NCBI RefSeq assembly: GCF_000759835.1
Contig: NZ_BBNB01000001.1
Coordinates: forward strand, 186,001 to 250,000
DNA length: 64,000 nt
Direction: 5' to 3'
DNA from: Citrobacter sedlakii NBRC 105722
Lineage (GTDB): Bacteria > Pseudomonadota > Gammaproteobacteria > Enterobacterales > Enterobacteriaceae
Under the pieces are notes generated by a model. That model ran no database searches, had not been told where the DNA came from, and worked only from the letters and a program-made list of their open reading frames with translations. Below, one piece after another: positions 54,103-63,149 of the stretch. The position numbers were made by a program, and so were the translations under genes. Position 1 is the stretch's first letter; every line of letters begins with the position of its first letter.

Positions 54103-57084
54103 ATGCTGGTGAATTTGTGTGATTACAAACAGAGCGTCACGCTCATCGCAAACAGCGGCGTTCAGTTTCTTGACTTCGGCCTGACGCCGCAGGAGTCGGC
54201 ACATCATGGCCGTTTTGTGCGGAAAACCGCTAACGGCCCGCTGCTGCGTCTGGACTACGATCTGGTAAACGGTCGCTACACGCTGCCGGCGCGTCCGGGA
54301 ATGCAGCCAGAAGTGGTTAAACCCGAAAGCACACAGTCGCTACAGTACTCGCTTGCGGTACTGGACGGCGTCTGGCTACCGCTGCCGTTCCTGCGCTTCA
54401 ACCCGCCGCGCACCTTTGTTGAGGGTCCGGATAACTGGGCGCGCGTGCAGGTTCGCAAACTCGCCTTACCTGACAGCGCAGGTCATACCCACCGCGTTAC
54501 GCTCGCGCTCGACAGTCAGTTGAGCGATGCGACTCCCTCCGCGCTCGCCCCCAGTGAAAACGATGTACTGAACGGTACCCGCTTTGCGCTGGCCTGGCGC
54601 GATGACGAAGTGGCTGATTTTCTCGATCAGACGTGGATTGATGGCTGGCTGCGCGAGGTGTTTTTGCATCATGTCAGCCAGGTGGAAAACCGTCCGGAAC
54701 AGGCCATCAATCAGGCGCTGCGCAGTTTTGAATATCAGGCGCACTGGCTGAATCTGCTGGCGTTACTCGGCGAACAGCTAACGGTGCCAGAGGTCAGGCT
54801 GGTCACAGAGACGCTGAGCACTCCCGCGATTCCGGTCGATTTGATCCTTGACGTTGGCAATACCCACACCTGCGGCGTGTTGATTGAGGATCACGGCGAT
54901 GCCAACGACGGCCTGCGCCAGACGGCAGAACTGCAGGTGCGATCGCTGAGCGAGCCGCAGTTTTTGAACGATCCGCTGTTCACCAGTCGCCTTGAGTTCT
55001 CGGAAGCCCGCTTCGGCAAGCAGCATTTTTCCGTCGAAAGCGGACGCGAAGACGCGTTTATCTGGCCGTCGATTGTCAGGGTCGGCGACGAAGCGCGTAA
55101 ACTGGCGATGCAACGAACCGGAACCGACGGCAATAGCGGTATTTCCAGTCCCCGCCGCTACCTGTGGGATGAAACGCCGGTACTGCACGACTGGCGCTTC
55201 AGCCAGATGAACAGCAAAACCCAGCGTGAACCCCTCGCGACCGCCTTTCCGCTGATGAATCTGATGAATGACGACGGCCAGCCGCTGTACGCGCTGCCGC
55301 AGGATGAACGCCTGCCGGTATTCTCCCCGCAGTACAGCCGCAGCACCCTGATGACCCATATGCTCTGCGAGATCCTCGCCCAGGCGCTGGGGCAGATCAA
55401 CAGTGTGGCGACCCGTCTGCGGCTGGGGTTTCCCGCATCGCCCCGCCAGTTGCGTACGCTGATCCTCACCCTGCCCTCGGCAATGCCAAAGCAGGAGCGG
55501 GAGATCTTCCGCCAGCGTATGTTTGAAGCCATTGCCCTTGTCTGGAAAGCCATGGGGTGGCATCCGCAGGACGACGACTTTAGCAGCCGTAAACAGCAGG
55601 AAAAAAGCCGGGTGCCAGTGCCTGAGATCCAGATGGAATGGGACGAAGCCAGCTGCGGGCAACTGGTGTGGCTGTATAACGAAGCAATCTCCCATTACGC
55701 CGGACGTAGCGAAGCCTTTTTCCGCACAATGGCGCGTCCGGACCGCCAGCCCGAGCCGGGCGAAAGCAAAGGCCGGGCGCTGCGCGTTGCCTCGATTGAT
55801 ATTGGCGGCGGCACCACTGACATGGCGATTGTTCACTATCAGTTGGACGACGGCGTCGGTACAAATGTTAAAATCACCCCGCGCCTGCTGTTTCGCGAAG
55901 GATTTAAGGTCGCAGGCGATGACATGCTTCTGGATGTCATTCAGAGATGCATCTTACCGGCGCTGCAAACCCGGCTGCAGCAGGCAGGCGTTACCGATGC
56001 CGCCGCCCTGCTCGCCACGCTGTTTGGCGATTCCGGGCGCATAGATACCCAGGCGGTGCTGCGCCAGCAAACGGCGCTTCAGCTGTTTATGCCGCTGGGG
56101 CACGCGGTGCTTTCCGCATGGGAAAAGTGCGACATCAACGATCCGCTGGCCGGGGTGCATGCCACCTTTGGCGAGCTGTTACCTCAGCGCCCAACCCGCA
56201 ACGTCATGAACTACATTCAGCAGGCCGTCGACCATGCGCTGCCGCCCGGCACGCCAGCGTTCGATGTGCTTAGCGTGCCGTTACAGGTGCAGTTCAGCCA
56301 GTTGCAAGAGGCGATGCTGGCCGGGCAATTCACCCTTACGTCGCCGCTGCATGCGGTGTGCGAAGCCATTTCGCACTATTGCTGCGACGTGCTGCTGGTG
56401 ACCGGCAGGCCCGCCTGTCTGCCTGCGGTGCAGGCGCTGATCCGCCATCTTCAACCTGTTCCGGTCAACCGGATCGTATGGATGGATAACTACCGGGTGC
56501 ATGAATGGTATCCGTTCAACCAGCAGGGACGGATCGGCAACCCGAAATCCACTGCCGCCGTCGGTGCGATGTTGTGCAGTCTGGCGCTGGATCTGCGTCT
56601 GCCGCGCTTTAACTTTAAAGCAGCCGATATCGGCGCCTGGTCAACGGTACGCTATCTCGGCGTGCTGGATAACACCGTCAACATCCTGCGCGACGAAAAT
56701 GTCTGGTATCGCGATATTGATCTGGATAAACCCGGCGAAAAGCTGGATACCCGCGTCCACTTTCCGTTGCGTGGTAACGTGACGCTCGGTTTCCGCCAAC
56801 TGGCGAACAGCCGCTGGCCCGCAACGCCGCTCTATACGCTGAGCATCAACTCCGCCGAACTGGCTAAAAATATTGCCGGTGACGGTGTGCTGAACGTACG
56901 GCTTCAGTTGCGCGGCGGCAGCAAAGAGAACGGTCCCGAATCGTTTGTCCTCAGCGACGCCTGGTTACAGGACGGCACGCCCGTTCCGGCGGATGCCCTG
57001 ACCTTAAAATTAAATACCCTGGCTGACCGTCGACACAGCGGCAGTCATTACTGGATCGACAGCGGGAGCGTGTACCTGAAATGA
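54103..57084 (+). CDS. srfB: SrfB, large actin/Hsp70-like ATPase-fold protein
   Basis: 993 residues from the ATG at 54103 (MLVNLCDYKQSVTLIANSGV), the Salmonella start; an in-frame GTG at 54091 overlaps the srfA stop. Two phosphate-binding segments of the actin/Hsp70/FtsA fold are seen: D250-VGNTHTCG (phosphate 1) and D566-IGGGTTDMA (phosphate 2), and AVGAMLCSLAL near residue 830. This suggests ATP binding and possibly filament or chaperone activity. It lies 4 bases after srfA and overlaps srfC by 4. Confidence 0.9.
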   Translation: MLVNLCDYKQSVTLIANSGVQFLDFGLTPQESAHHGRFVRKTANGPLLRLDYDLVNGRYTLPARPGMQPEVVKPESTQSLQYSLAVLDGVWLPLPFLRFNPPRTFVEGPDNWARVQVRKLALPDSAGHTHRVTLALDSQLSDATPSALAPSENDVLNGTRFALAWRDDEVADFLDQTWIDGWLREVFLHHVSQVENRPEQAINQALRSFEYQAHWLNLLALLGEQLTVPEVRLVTETLSTPAIPVDLILDVGNTHTCGVLIEDHGDANDGLRQTAELQVRSLSEPQFLNDPLFTSRLEFSEARFGKQHFSVESGREDAFIWPSIVRVGDEARKLAMQRTGTDGNSGISSPRRYLWDETPVLHDWRFSQMNSKTQREPLATAFPLMNLMNDDGQPLYALPQDERLPVFSPQYSRSTLMTHMLCEILAQALGQINSVATRLRLGFPASPRQLRTLILTLPSAMPKQEREIFRQRMFEAIALVWKAMGWHPQDDDFSSRKQQEKSRVPVPEIQMEWDEASCGQLVWLYNEAISHYAGRSEAFFRTMARPDRQPEPGESKGRALRVASIDIGGGTTDMAIVHYQLDDGVGTNVKITPRLLFREGFKVAGDDMLLDVIQRCILPALQTRLQQAGVTDAAALLATLFGDSGRIDTQAVLRQQTALQLFMPLGHAVLSAWEKCDINDPLAGVHATFGELLPQRPTRNVMNYIQQAVDHALPPGTPAFDVLSVPLQVQFSQLQEAMLAGQFTLTSPLHAVCEAISHYCCDVLLVTGRPACLPAVQALIRHLQPVPVNRIVWMDNYRVHEWYPFNQQGRIGNPKSTAAVGAMLCSLALDLRLPRFNFKAADIGAWSTVRYLGVLDNTVNILRDENVWYRDIDLDKPGEKLDTRVHFPLRGNVTLGFRQLANSRWPATPLYTLSINSAELAKNIAGDGVLNVRLQLRGGSKENGPESFVLSDAWLQDGTPVPADALTLKLNTLADRRHSGSHYWIDSGSVYLK

Positions 57085-59234
57085 GCAAAACGTTAACCCT
57101 TTCTCAGGCCGCTATTGCCTGGGTAGAGCGCACCCGCCGCTACGCCGTCACGCTGGATGCCGAAGCAGACGCGCTGTTGACGCAGCTTCACGCCGCGAAC
57201 GCCACGGAGATTGCGCTGGAAACCGCCCGTCAGTCACGCGCCTGTATCGGGCTGTACGGTTATTCCCAGTCAGCGAAAGCCCATTTACTTTCCGCCCTGT
57301 GCAGCAGTGGAAACGGCAGGATGAATGTGGTGATGCCGGACCGCTATTTCGACTATTTCAGCCATATTAACCCCGGCCATGCCGCCGCCAACATGGCGCT
57401 ACGCTTTACGCGGCAGGCCAGTTCGCCCGATGACGAGTGGCCGTTACGTCTGCGGCTTCTCGCCGAAGCCGAACTGGTGCAAATCTTTATTACGATGGCC
57501 CACACGCAGCCAGCATGCCGCCAGGCAGAAAAAGCGATGATTGAATCGCGTCTCGAAAAATGGCGGTCGCTGCGCCAGCGTCATCCCGTCCCCGGCGTTA
57601 CGGCGGCGGAAGTCGCCACCGTCGCCCGCTTCTGTCGTCAGTGCCGACCGGCTTCTCAACAACAGATTGACGATGCGCTCTGGCATCAGTTCGCGCTTGT
57701 GCTTCCGTATGTTGATCTCACTACCCGCGCCAGCATCTGGTCGCTGCTGTGGGGCGAACAGCCGGAACTAACGCAGCAGTGGCTGGCGCTGGCGCATGTG
57801 CTGCAACAGACCGGTAACGCTGGCGAAGTTGCTGCGCCGCTCAGCCTGCTGGTCGATCAGTTTGGTTTACCGTCCGAGCGTTTTATTACCCAGGAAGCCC
57901 ATGCCTCACCGGAAGCGCAAAATGACGTGGTGGTGCATCCCGTGGTGGAAGGCGCGCTGCTGGCGGCCGTGAGCCTGCCGCAAGATCCCCTTGCGTTGCT
58001 TACCCGCGAGCTGGTGCTGAGCGTGGAGGACGGCGTACTTGACGAGGTCGATCTGCTGGATATTCCGCTGGCGCCCGTCACCTCTCCACAGCCCTTATGG
58101 CAGGCTAAACTCGGCTGGCTGCTTGAGCACTATCGTCAGCAGCGGCAGCCTGACGTGTTAGTCATCTGCAATGCCACCGCTAACCGCACGCAAACGCCCG
58201 CTACCGCCAGGCGGCTACTGAACTGGGTCCACGAAACCCAACCCTTGCGCGACACAGCGCTACCGGGCGTAGTATGGGCGATCACCCCGCAGGACGCGCG
58301 CTTTGTAAGCGGAGAGAATCTGGATGAAACCATCCAGCAACTGATGGGCAATCCCGGTCAGCACTGGGGCACCCTTCAGGCGCTGGATAAAAACAGTCTG
58401 CAACGATTGATCGAATGGCTGTCCCACGCCACGTCGTTCCCCCAGCGGCAAGCACGCATTGAGGCGCTTCATGCCCGGCATCGGCAGTATCTGCGTGAAC
58501 TGCTGTGCCTGCTGCCTGACAACCTGTCCAGCGCCGAAACGGTTGTCCGTGAATTACAGCAACAGGCAGCACATCACGGCGATCTGCTGGATGGCCTTGT
58601 TCCCGAGGTGCAACAGTTTGAGAGCCTGCTCCAGATACGCCAGCCGAGGGAAGAAAAGGTTAGCGGGCTGTTCAACGACGCTGTCGATCTTTTTGCGGAG
58701 GTTCACGACGCGCCTCAAACGGTTGGGGGTAATGATACCGGCGACCGGGCGCACAAACTGTGGATCAACCATCTTCGCCAGTGGAGCCGCGACGACAGCA
58801 ATGCCACACGTTTAGGTCTGAAGCCCGCCACGCTCAGGCAGGTGGTCGCAATACTGATCGCCGCCAGCTACCGCTTGCAGCTTGCGCAGCAGTTACAGCA
58901 AATTGTGCAACAGGACGAGAACTGCGGCGCGCAGTTGCACGCCAACATCGCCAACTTTGTCGCCTGGCTCGGTTATGCCGACGTTGAGGAAAGCGAACGC
59001 CCTGCCAGTCGAATGGCCAAAGGCGAGACGATTTTCAGCGCGGCAAAACGTCCACCTATGGCACGCCTGACAGCGTTAAACGACCGGCCGGTACATGCCG
59101 CCAGCCGCTACGTCTATGACTGGCTGGTGGCGCTGTATACGCGCGCGCAGGAGAACAATGGATTCAGCCATCCACATGAAGTGACGCCAGAGGATAAAAA
59201 CGCGCTGAACACGCTGTTGAATGGGGGACAATAA
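57081..59234 (+). CDS. srfC: SrfC, putative virulence factor with degenerate P-loop
   Basis: 717 residues; the ATG overlaps the srfB TGA (ATGA). The family (Virul_Fac) carries an N-terminal nucleotide-binding-like segment. Here it reads GLYGYSQSAKAHLLSAL, with G60-x4-A65-K66-A67, so the second glycine and the Ser/Thr of a normal P-loop are both replaced by alanine; nucleotide hydrolysis is therefore doubtful. The middle holds acidic stretches (EDGVLDEVDLLDI) and the rest is helical. It is probably cytoplasmic. SrfC proteins of Salmonella and of entomopathogenic bacteria have been reported as toxin parts, but the biochemical activity is unknown. Confidence 0.88.
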   Translation: MSKTLTLSQAAIAWVERTRRYAVTLDAEADALLTQLHAANATEIALETARQSRACIGLYGYSQSAKAHLLSALCSSGNGRMNVVMPDRYFDYFSHINPGHAAANMALRFTRQASSPDDEWPLRLRLLAEAELVQIFITMAHTQPACRQAEKAMIESRLEKWRSLRQRHPVPGVTAAEVATVARFCRQCRPASQQQIDDALWHQFALVLPYVDLTTRASIWSLLWGEQPELTQQWLALAHVLQQTGNAGEVAAPLSLLVDQFGLPSERFITQEAHASPEAQNDVVVHPVVEGALLAAVSLPQDPLALLTRELVLSVEDGVLDEVDLLDIPLAPVTSPQPLWQAKLGWLLEHYRQQRQPDVLVICNATANRTQTPATARRLLNWVHETQPLRDTALPGVVWAITPQDARFVSGENLDETIQQLMGNPGQHWGTLQALDKNSLQRLIEWLSHATSFPQRQARIEALHARHRQYLRELLCLLPDNLSSAETVVRELQQQAAHHGDLLDGLVPEVQQFESLLQIRQPREEKVSGLFNDAVDLFAEVHDAPQTVGGNDTGDRAHKLWINHLRQWSRDDSNATRLGLKPATLRQVVAILIAASYRLQLAQQLQQIVQQDENCGAQLHANIANFVAWLGYADVEESERPASRMAKGETIFSAAKRPPMARLTALNDRPVHAASRYVYDWLVALYTRAQENNGFSHPHEVTPEDKNALNTLLNGGQ

Positions 59235-59238
59235 CAGG

Positions 59239-59263
59239 CAGGAGGTGCATCACCGCCCTCCTG
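59239..59263. terminator. hairpin between srfC and ortT
   Basis: CAGGAGG, 11 bases, CCTCCTG, 4 bases after the srfC stop and 10 bases past the ortT end; both transcripts converge here. Confidence 0.55.
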
Positions 59264-59273
59264 TTCAGCCGTG

Positions 59274-59447
59274 TTAAAACAGCGAAAACAGCAATGCGAC
59301 CGGGAAGCTCATAGGCCAGGTCGCTCCCACCAGAAAGGCGCTCAAAAAACGGATACGTTTTTTATCGTGCGATAAAAACCAGGTGATGAGAAAAGTCAGT
59401 GCGGCCATTACCGCATAAAAAACGAGCATTTTTTGATACAAAGACAT
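59274..59447 (-). CDS. ortT: OrtT (YdcX), orphan membrane toxin of the GhoT family
   Basis: 57 residues from the ATG at 59447 (MSLYQKMLVFYAVMAALTFL), nearly identical to E. coli OrtT. Two membrane helices with the GhoT-type loop FLSHDKKRIRFLSAFLVGATWPMSF. It damages the inner membrane, lowers ATP and, in E. coli, has no known antitoxin and acts during the stringent response. Translation from further upstream would add a long unrelated N-terminus, so the short form is chosen. Confidence 0.95.
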   Translation of the reverse strand: MSLYQKMLVFYAVMAALTFLITWFLSHDKKRIRFLSAFLVGATWPMSFPVALLFSLF

Positions 59448-59638
59448 TGACGGGACATCCGGCCAGAGAAGTGAAACGCGCGCAATATGCTCTTTTTTTT
59501 GATGTACATCAAGTTTTATCGCTCTGGTCTGGCGCTGTTCCGATTTTGTCGCTGCCGATGAATAACCCCGGGTTGTCCTATTGCGCAATTTGCGATCCCG
59601 AACTATACACAAAGGGGTAATAACTCAGGGTGGCCTAA

Positions 59639-59734
59639 ATGAATGTCTCAAGCAGAACTGTCGTAGTGATCAATCTTTTTGCTGCCGTCGGACTGGTAAC
59701 GCTTATCTCATTGAGATTTGGTTGGTTTATTTAA
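59639..59734 (+). CDS. yncL: YncL, 31-residue single-pass membrane protein
   Basis: 31 residues: MNVSSRTVVVINLFAAVGLV then TLISLRFGWFI. It matches E. coli YncL as I remember it (two or three substitutions), a small inner-membrane protein found by small-protein tagging and induced by stress. One helix spans residues about 8-28. Its location between ortT and patD is the E. coli location. The ribosome-binding site (GGGTGG) is weak. Confidence 0.85.
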   Translation: MNVSSRTVVVINLFAAVGLVTLISLRFGWFI

Positions 59735-59759
59735 TTTTTACATCCCTGCGGCGCAGACT

Positions 59760-59783
59760 GGCAGAGAGATTTTTCTCTCTGCC
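59760..59783. terminator. hairpin between yncL and patD
   Basis: GGCAGAGAG, ATTTTT, CTCTCTGCC: a perfect 9-bp stem between two converging genes, 26 bases after yncL. T-runs sit in the loop, not after the stem, so it is not a canonical terminator. Confidence 0.45.
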
Positions 59784-59834
59784 TGCAACGTACGATCTTT
59801 TCCCGCCCGTTCGATCCCGCACTGATCATAAAGG

Positions 59835-61262
59835 CTATGAATGTTTAACCATGACGTGACGAATAACGGTGTAATCTTCAAGCCCATACAGCGACATGTC
59901 TTTCCCATAACCTGACATTTTCTGCCCACCGTGCGGCATTTCGCTGACCAGCATAAAATGGGTGTTTACCCACGTACAGCCATACTGGAGCCTGGCGCTA
60001 ACCCGGTGCGCGCGCCCAACATCCTGTGTCCACACCGACGAGGCCAGACCGTACTCCGAGTCGTTGGCCCACGTCAGCACCTGTTCCTCGTCGTCAAACG
60101 GCGTCACGCTCACTACCGGGCCGAAGACTTCCCGCTGCACGATTTCGTCCTCCTGTTTGGCCCCCGCCAGCAGCGTCGGCGCAAAATAATAGCCGGGACC
60201 GTCCACCTTCTGTCCGCCGGTAACCACCTTAATGTGTCCAAGCGCTTTGGCCCGTTCGACCGCTTTTGCGACCCGCTCAAGGTGCGCCAGTGAACTCAGT
60301 GGCCCCAGTTCAGTAGAGTCTTCCTCCGGCGCCCCCGTTTTCAGGCTGGCAACCGCCGCCCCAAGTTTCTCCACCAGCGCGTCATAGATCCCCTTTTGCG
60401 CATAGATTCGGCAGGCGGCGGTACAGTCTTGTCCGGCGTTATAAAAGCCGAACGTACGCACGCCCTCGACCACGGCGTCAATGTCGGCATCATCAAACAC
60501 GATAACCGGCGCTTTGCCGCCCAGTTCCATGTGTGTACGCTTAATGGCGGGCGCGGTATGACGGATAATGTGTTCGCCAGTGGCAATCGAACCGGTTAAC
60601 GACACCATGCGCACTTTTTTATGCCCGGTCAGCAGATCGCCAACCGTTTTACCACGACCAAACAGCACATTCAGCACGCCCGCCGGAAAGATATCTTTGG
60701 CCAGTTCGGCAAGTTTGAGCGCGGTCAGCGGCGTGATTTCGGAGGGTTTTATCACCACGCAGTTACCGGCTGCCAGCGCAGGCGCCAGTTTCCACGCGGC
60801 CATCATCAGAGGATAGTTCCACGGCGCAATTGAGGCGACGACACCCACCGGATCGCGCCGGATCATAGAGGTGTGTCCTTCCAGATATTCCCCGGCAGCC
60901 ATACCGTTGAGACAACGAGCGGCGCCGGCAAAGAAACGGAACACATCGACAATCGCCGGGATCTCATCATTGAGCGCGCAATGCAGCGGTTTCCCACAGT
61001 TGCGGGACTCCAGTTCGGCAAAAACCTGCGCGTTCTGCTCTATCGCGTCAGCCAGCGCCAGCAACCGTTCACTGCGCGTTTTAGGCGTCGTTTGTCCCCA
61101 TTCGCTGAACGCCCTGTCGGCTGCGCGAACGGCGGCGTCAACCTGCGCAGGAGAGGCTTCGGCTATTTCCAGAAGCACTTTGCCCGTCGCCGGATTATAG
61201 ACGGGCTGCCTCTCGCCTTCACCGCAGACCAGCTCGCCGTTAATCAGTAAGAGATGTTGCAT
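59835..61262 (-). CDS. patD: PatD (YdcW), gamma-aminobutyraldehyde dehydrogenase
   Basis: 475 residues from the ATG at 61262 ([20 protein letters not shown]); E. coli PatD has 474. Aldehyde dehydrogenase family: [12 protein letters not shown] cofactor region, [18 protein letters not shown] with the catalytic glutamate, and GQDCTAACR with the catalytic cysteine. It oxidises 4-aminobutanal to GABA in putrescine breakdown. In E. coli it is the last gene of ydcSTUVW; here the ABC transporter genes are missing and ydcR lies next. Confidence 0.96.
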   Translation of the reverse strand: MQHLLLINGELVCGEGERQPVYNPATGKVLLEIAEASPAQVDAAVRAADRAFSEWGQTTPKTRSERLLALADAIEQNAQVFAELESRNCGKPLHCALNDEIPAIVDVFRFFAGAARCLNGMAAGEYLEGHTSMIRRDPVGVVASIAPWNYPLMMAAWKLAPALAAGNCVVIKPSEITPLTALKLAELAKDIFPAGVLNVLFGRGKTVGDLLTGHKKVRMVSLTGSIATGEHIIRHTAPAIKRTHMELGGKAPVIVFDDADIDAVVEGVRTFGFYNAGQDCTAACRIYAQKGIYDALVEKLGAAVASLKTGAPEEDSTELGPLSSLAHLERVAKAVERAKALGHIKVVTGGQKVDGPGYYFAPTLLAGAKQEDEIVQREVFGPVVSVTPFDDEEQVLTWANDSEYGLASSVWTQDVGRAHRVSARLQYGCTWVNTHFMLVSEMPHGGQKMSGYGKDMSLYGLEDYTVIRHVMVKHS

Positions 61263-61571
61263 AGCATTTTCCCATGTCATTGTTTATTTACCGTTTCCGG
61301 CGACGCTGTCACGACAGTCGTACCGCGGAATGTTGTTCTTTCCACAGAATAGTCGGCGCACAGAAAGCCCACCGCCCAGAGAGAAGAAATTTGACCAGGA
61401 TGTGACGTAACGCGCATTACGTCGCGGACAAGGGTAAAGAGTCTCTCTTCCCTAATATAGACAAGGCGTTAGCGAGCAAAAGGAAAATTGACGGGTATTG
61501 ATATTTCCTATGAATGACAGGCAAAAGCAGGCTCATGGATAATCAGAACCTGTTTTACACATTACGACGCG
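61263..61571. promoter_or_regulatory. patD upstream region with operator-like repeat
   Basis: 309 bases between patD and ydcR, both on the reverse strand. In E. coli this position is filled by ydcSTUV (about 4 kb). No remnant of these genes is recognisable here. The region must now contain the patD promoter, and a perfect repeat, GACGTAA-CGCGCA-TTACGTC, lies at 61404-61423. Confidence 0.5.
61404..61423. promoter_or_regulatory. 7-6-7 inverted repeat upstream of patD
   Basis: GACGTAA-CGCGCA-TTACGTC, a perfect palindrome 142 bases before the patD start. It is operator-like; the cognate regulator could be the adjacent YdcR but this is not shown. Confidence 0.5.
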
Positions 61572-62981
61572 CTATTTCAGCTGTTCGCGAATAAGCTGAC
61601 CGAGTTGTTTAACGGCGCTCTCCTCTCTTTCCCCCCACTGCCAGGCGGTGTTGAAGCGGAAAAAACGTTTCCAGGTGTCCGAGGTGGAAAACATTTTCCC
61701 GGGAGCGATACTGATTTGGTGCGCCAGCGCCTGCGCGGTCAGTTCTCCTGCATCCATTGATTCCGGCAGTTCGAGCCAGAGAAAATAGCCGCTGTTGTTA
61801 TGATGGAACTTCACGTCGGCAGGCAGGTGACGCAGCAGCGATTGCCAGGCCTGTTGTTTGCGCTCAGCAAGCTGACGGCGCAAGCGTCTAAGATGGGCGT
61901 CATAGCGACGGGTAGACAGGTAATCGACCAGCGCCAGCTGCATGGGCGAACTGGTCGACAGCGTGCTCATTAATTGAAGGCGCTGAATAGTGCGGGCGTG
62001 CTTGCCGGCAGCCACCCAACCAATGCGAAAGCCCGGAACCAGACACTTCGAGAATGAAGAACAGTGCAGGATCCGGTCGCTGCGATCCCAGGCTTTGGCG
62101 GGTAATGGTTTTTCGCGGCCAAAGTAGAGTTCGCTGTACACGTCATCTTCAATCAGCATCACATTATGCTTGTCAAGGAGCGCGACTAGCCGCGCTTTTT
62201 TCGCCGGACTAAGCGTAAAGCCAAGCGGGTTCTGACTGTTGGTCATCAACCAACACGCTTTTACCGGATAATCCTGTAACGCCTGTTCCAGCGCCGCGAG
62301 ATCGATCCCCTCTTTCACGTCGGTCGCCACTGACAGCGCTTTAAGCCGCAATCGCTCCAGCGCTTGCAGCGCGCCATAGAAACAGGGGTTTTCCACAATC
62401 ACCCAGTCGCCGGGCTCGGTGACCGCCTGTAAGCTCAGATTAAGCGCTTCTAACGCACCGGCGGTGATGACAATGTCATCCGGCGAGACGGTTATGCCCT
62501 GCTGGGCATAGCGACGGGCGATGGCATGACGCAGCTCTGCGTTGCCAGGCGGCAGATTTTCGAGCACGCTCATGGCGGTCGCGGTTTTGCTCACCTGCGC
62601 CAGCGAGCGGTTAAGCTGCTGGAGCGGAAACAAGCGCGGATCGGGAAACGCCGAGGCGAACGGCATGACCGAGGCATCACGGCTGGCCTGTAACATCTCA
62701 AAAATAGAGGTATTGATGTCGACAGCCTCGTCACGCATCACCTGGGCTGGCTGCACGGTCGGCTGGAGAATCGGGCGTGGCGCGACGTAATAGCCGGACT
62801 GCGGACGCGCAATAATTCGCCCCTGACTTTCCAGCAGTTGGTAAGCATGTCCGACGGTCATGAAGCTCATGCCGCTGCTGGCGACCTGTTCGCGCAGAGA
62901 CGGCAGACGATCGCCGGGTTGCCAGACGCCAGAGGCGATCTGTTCGCAAAGTTGTTCAGCCAGACGCTGGTATTTTTTCAT
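61572..62981 (-). CDS. ydcR: YdcR, MocR-type regulator (GntR domain fused to PLP aminotransferase fold)
   Basis: 469 residues (E. coli 468). N-terminal GntR winged helix (WQPGDRLPSLREQVASSGMSFMTVGHAYQLL, about 17-60), a linker, then a class I aminotransferase-like domain with the PLP lysine in SSFSKCLVPGFRIGW (about 310-325). MocR proteins sense PLP-linked amines and amino acids. In E. coli it sits upstream of ydcSTUVW; here it is directly upstream of patD, so it is the best candidate regulator. Confidence 0.96.
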   Translation of the reverse strand: MKKYQRLAEQLCEQIASGVWQPGDRLPSLREQVASSGMSFMTVGHAYQLLESQGRIIARPQSGYYVAPRPILQPTVQPAQVMRDEAVDINTSIFEMLQASRDASVMPFASAFPDPRLFPLQQLNRSLAQVSKTATAMSVLENLPPGNAELRHAIARRYAQQGITVSPDDIVITAGALEALNLSLQAVTEPGDWVIVENPCFYGALQALERLRLKALSVATDVKEGIDLAALEQALQDYPVKACWLMTNSQNPLGFTLSPAKKARLVALLDKHNVMLIEDDVYSELYFGREKPLPAKAWDRSDRILHCSSFSKCLVPGFRIGWVAAGKHARTIQRLQLMSTLSTSSPMQLALVDYLSTRRYDAHLRRLRRQLAERKQQAWQSLLRHLPADVKFHHNNSGYFLWLELPESMDAGELTAQALAHQISIAPGKMFSTSDTWKRFFRFNTAWQWGEREESAVKQLGQLIREQLK

Positions 62982-63149
62982 TCTGGTTTCTCGTCGGTCA
63001 ATGCAGGTGAGCCTCGCAGTGTATAACAGTGAATAAAATTCACAACGATTTGCAAACTGTTATGGTTAAATATGCCTGTTCTGTTTCTGCCCCTCATTGC
63101 CTCACACGCCTAGAATTGCGCTGAATCAATTTTTAGTGCGGAGTCAGGC
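62982..63149. promoter_or_regulatory. ydcR / cytochrome bd divergent promoter region
   Basis: 168 AT-rich bases between divergent genes. I see an AT-rich stretch (GAATAAAATTCACAACG) but no operator that I can assign to ArcA or FNR with confidence. The 3' gene has a poor ribosome-binding site (GGAGTCAGG, 8 bases upstream). Confidence 0.4.
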
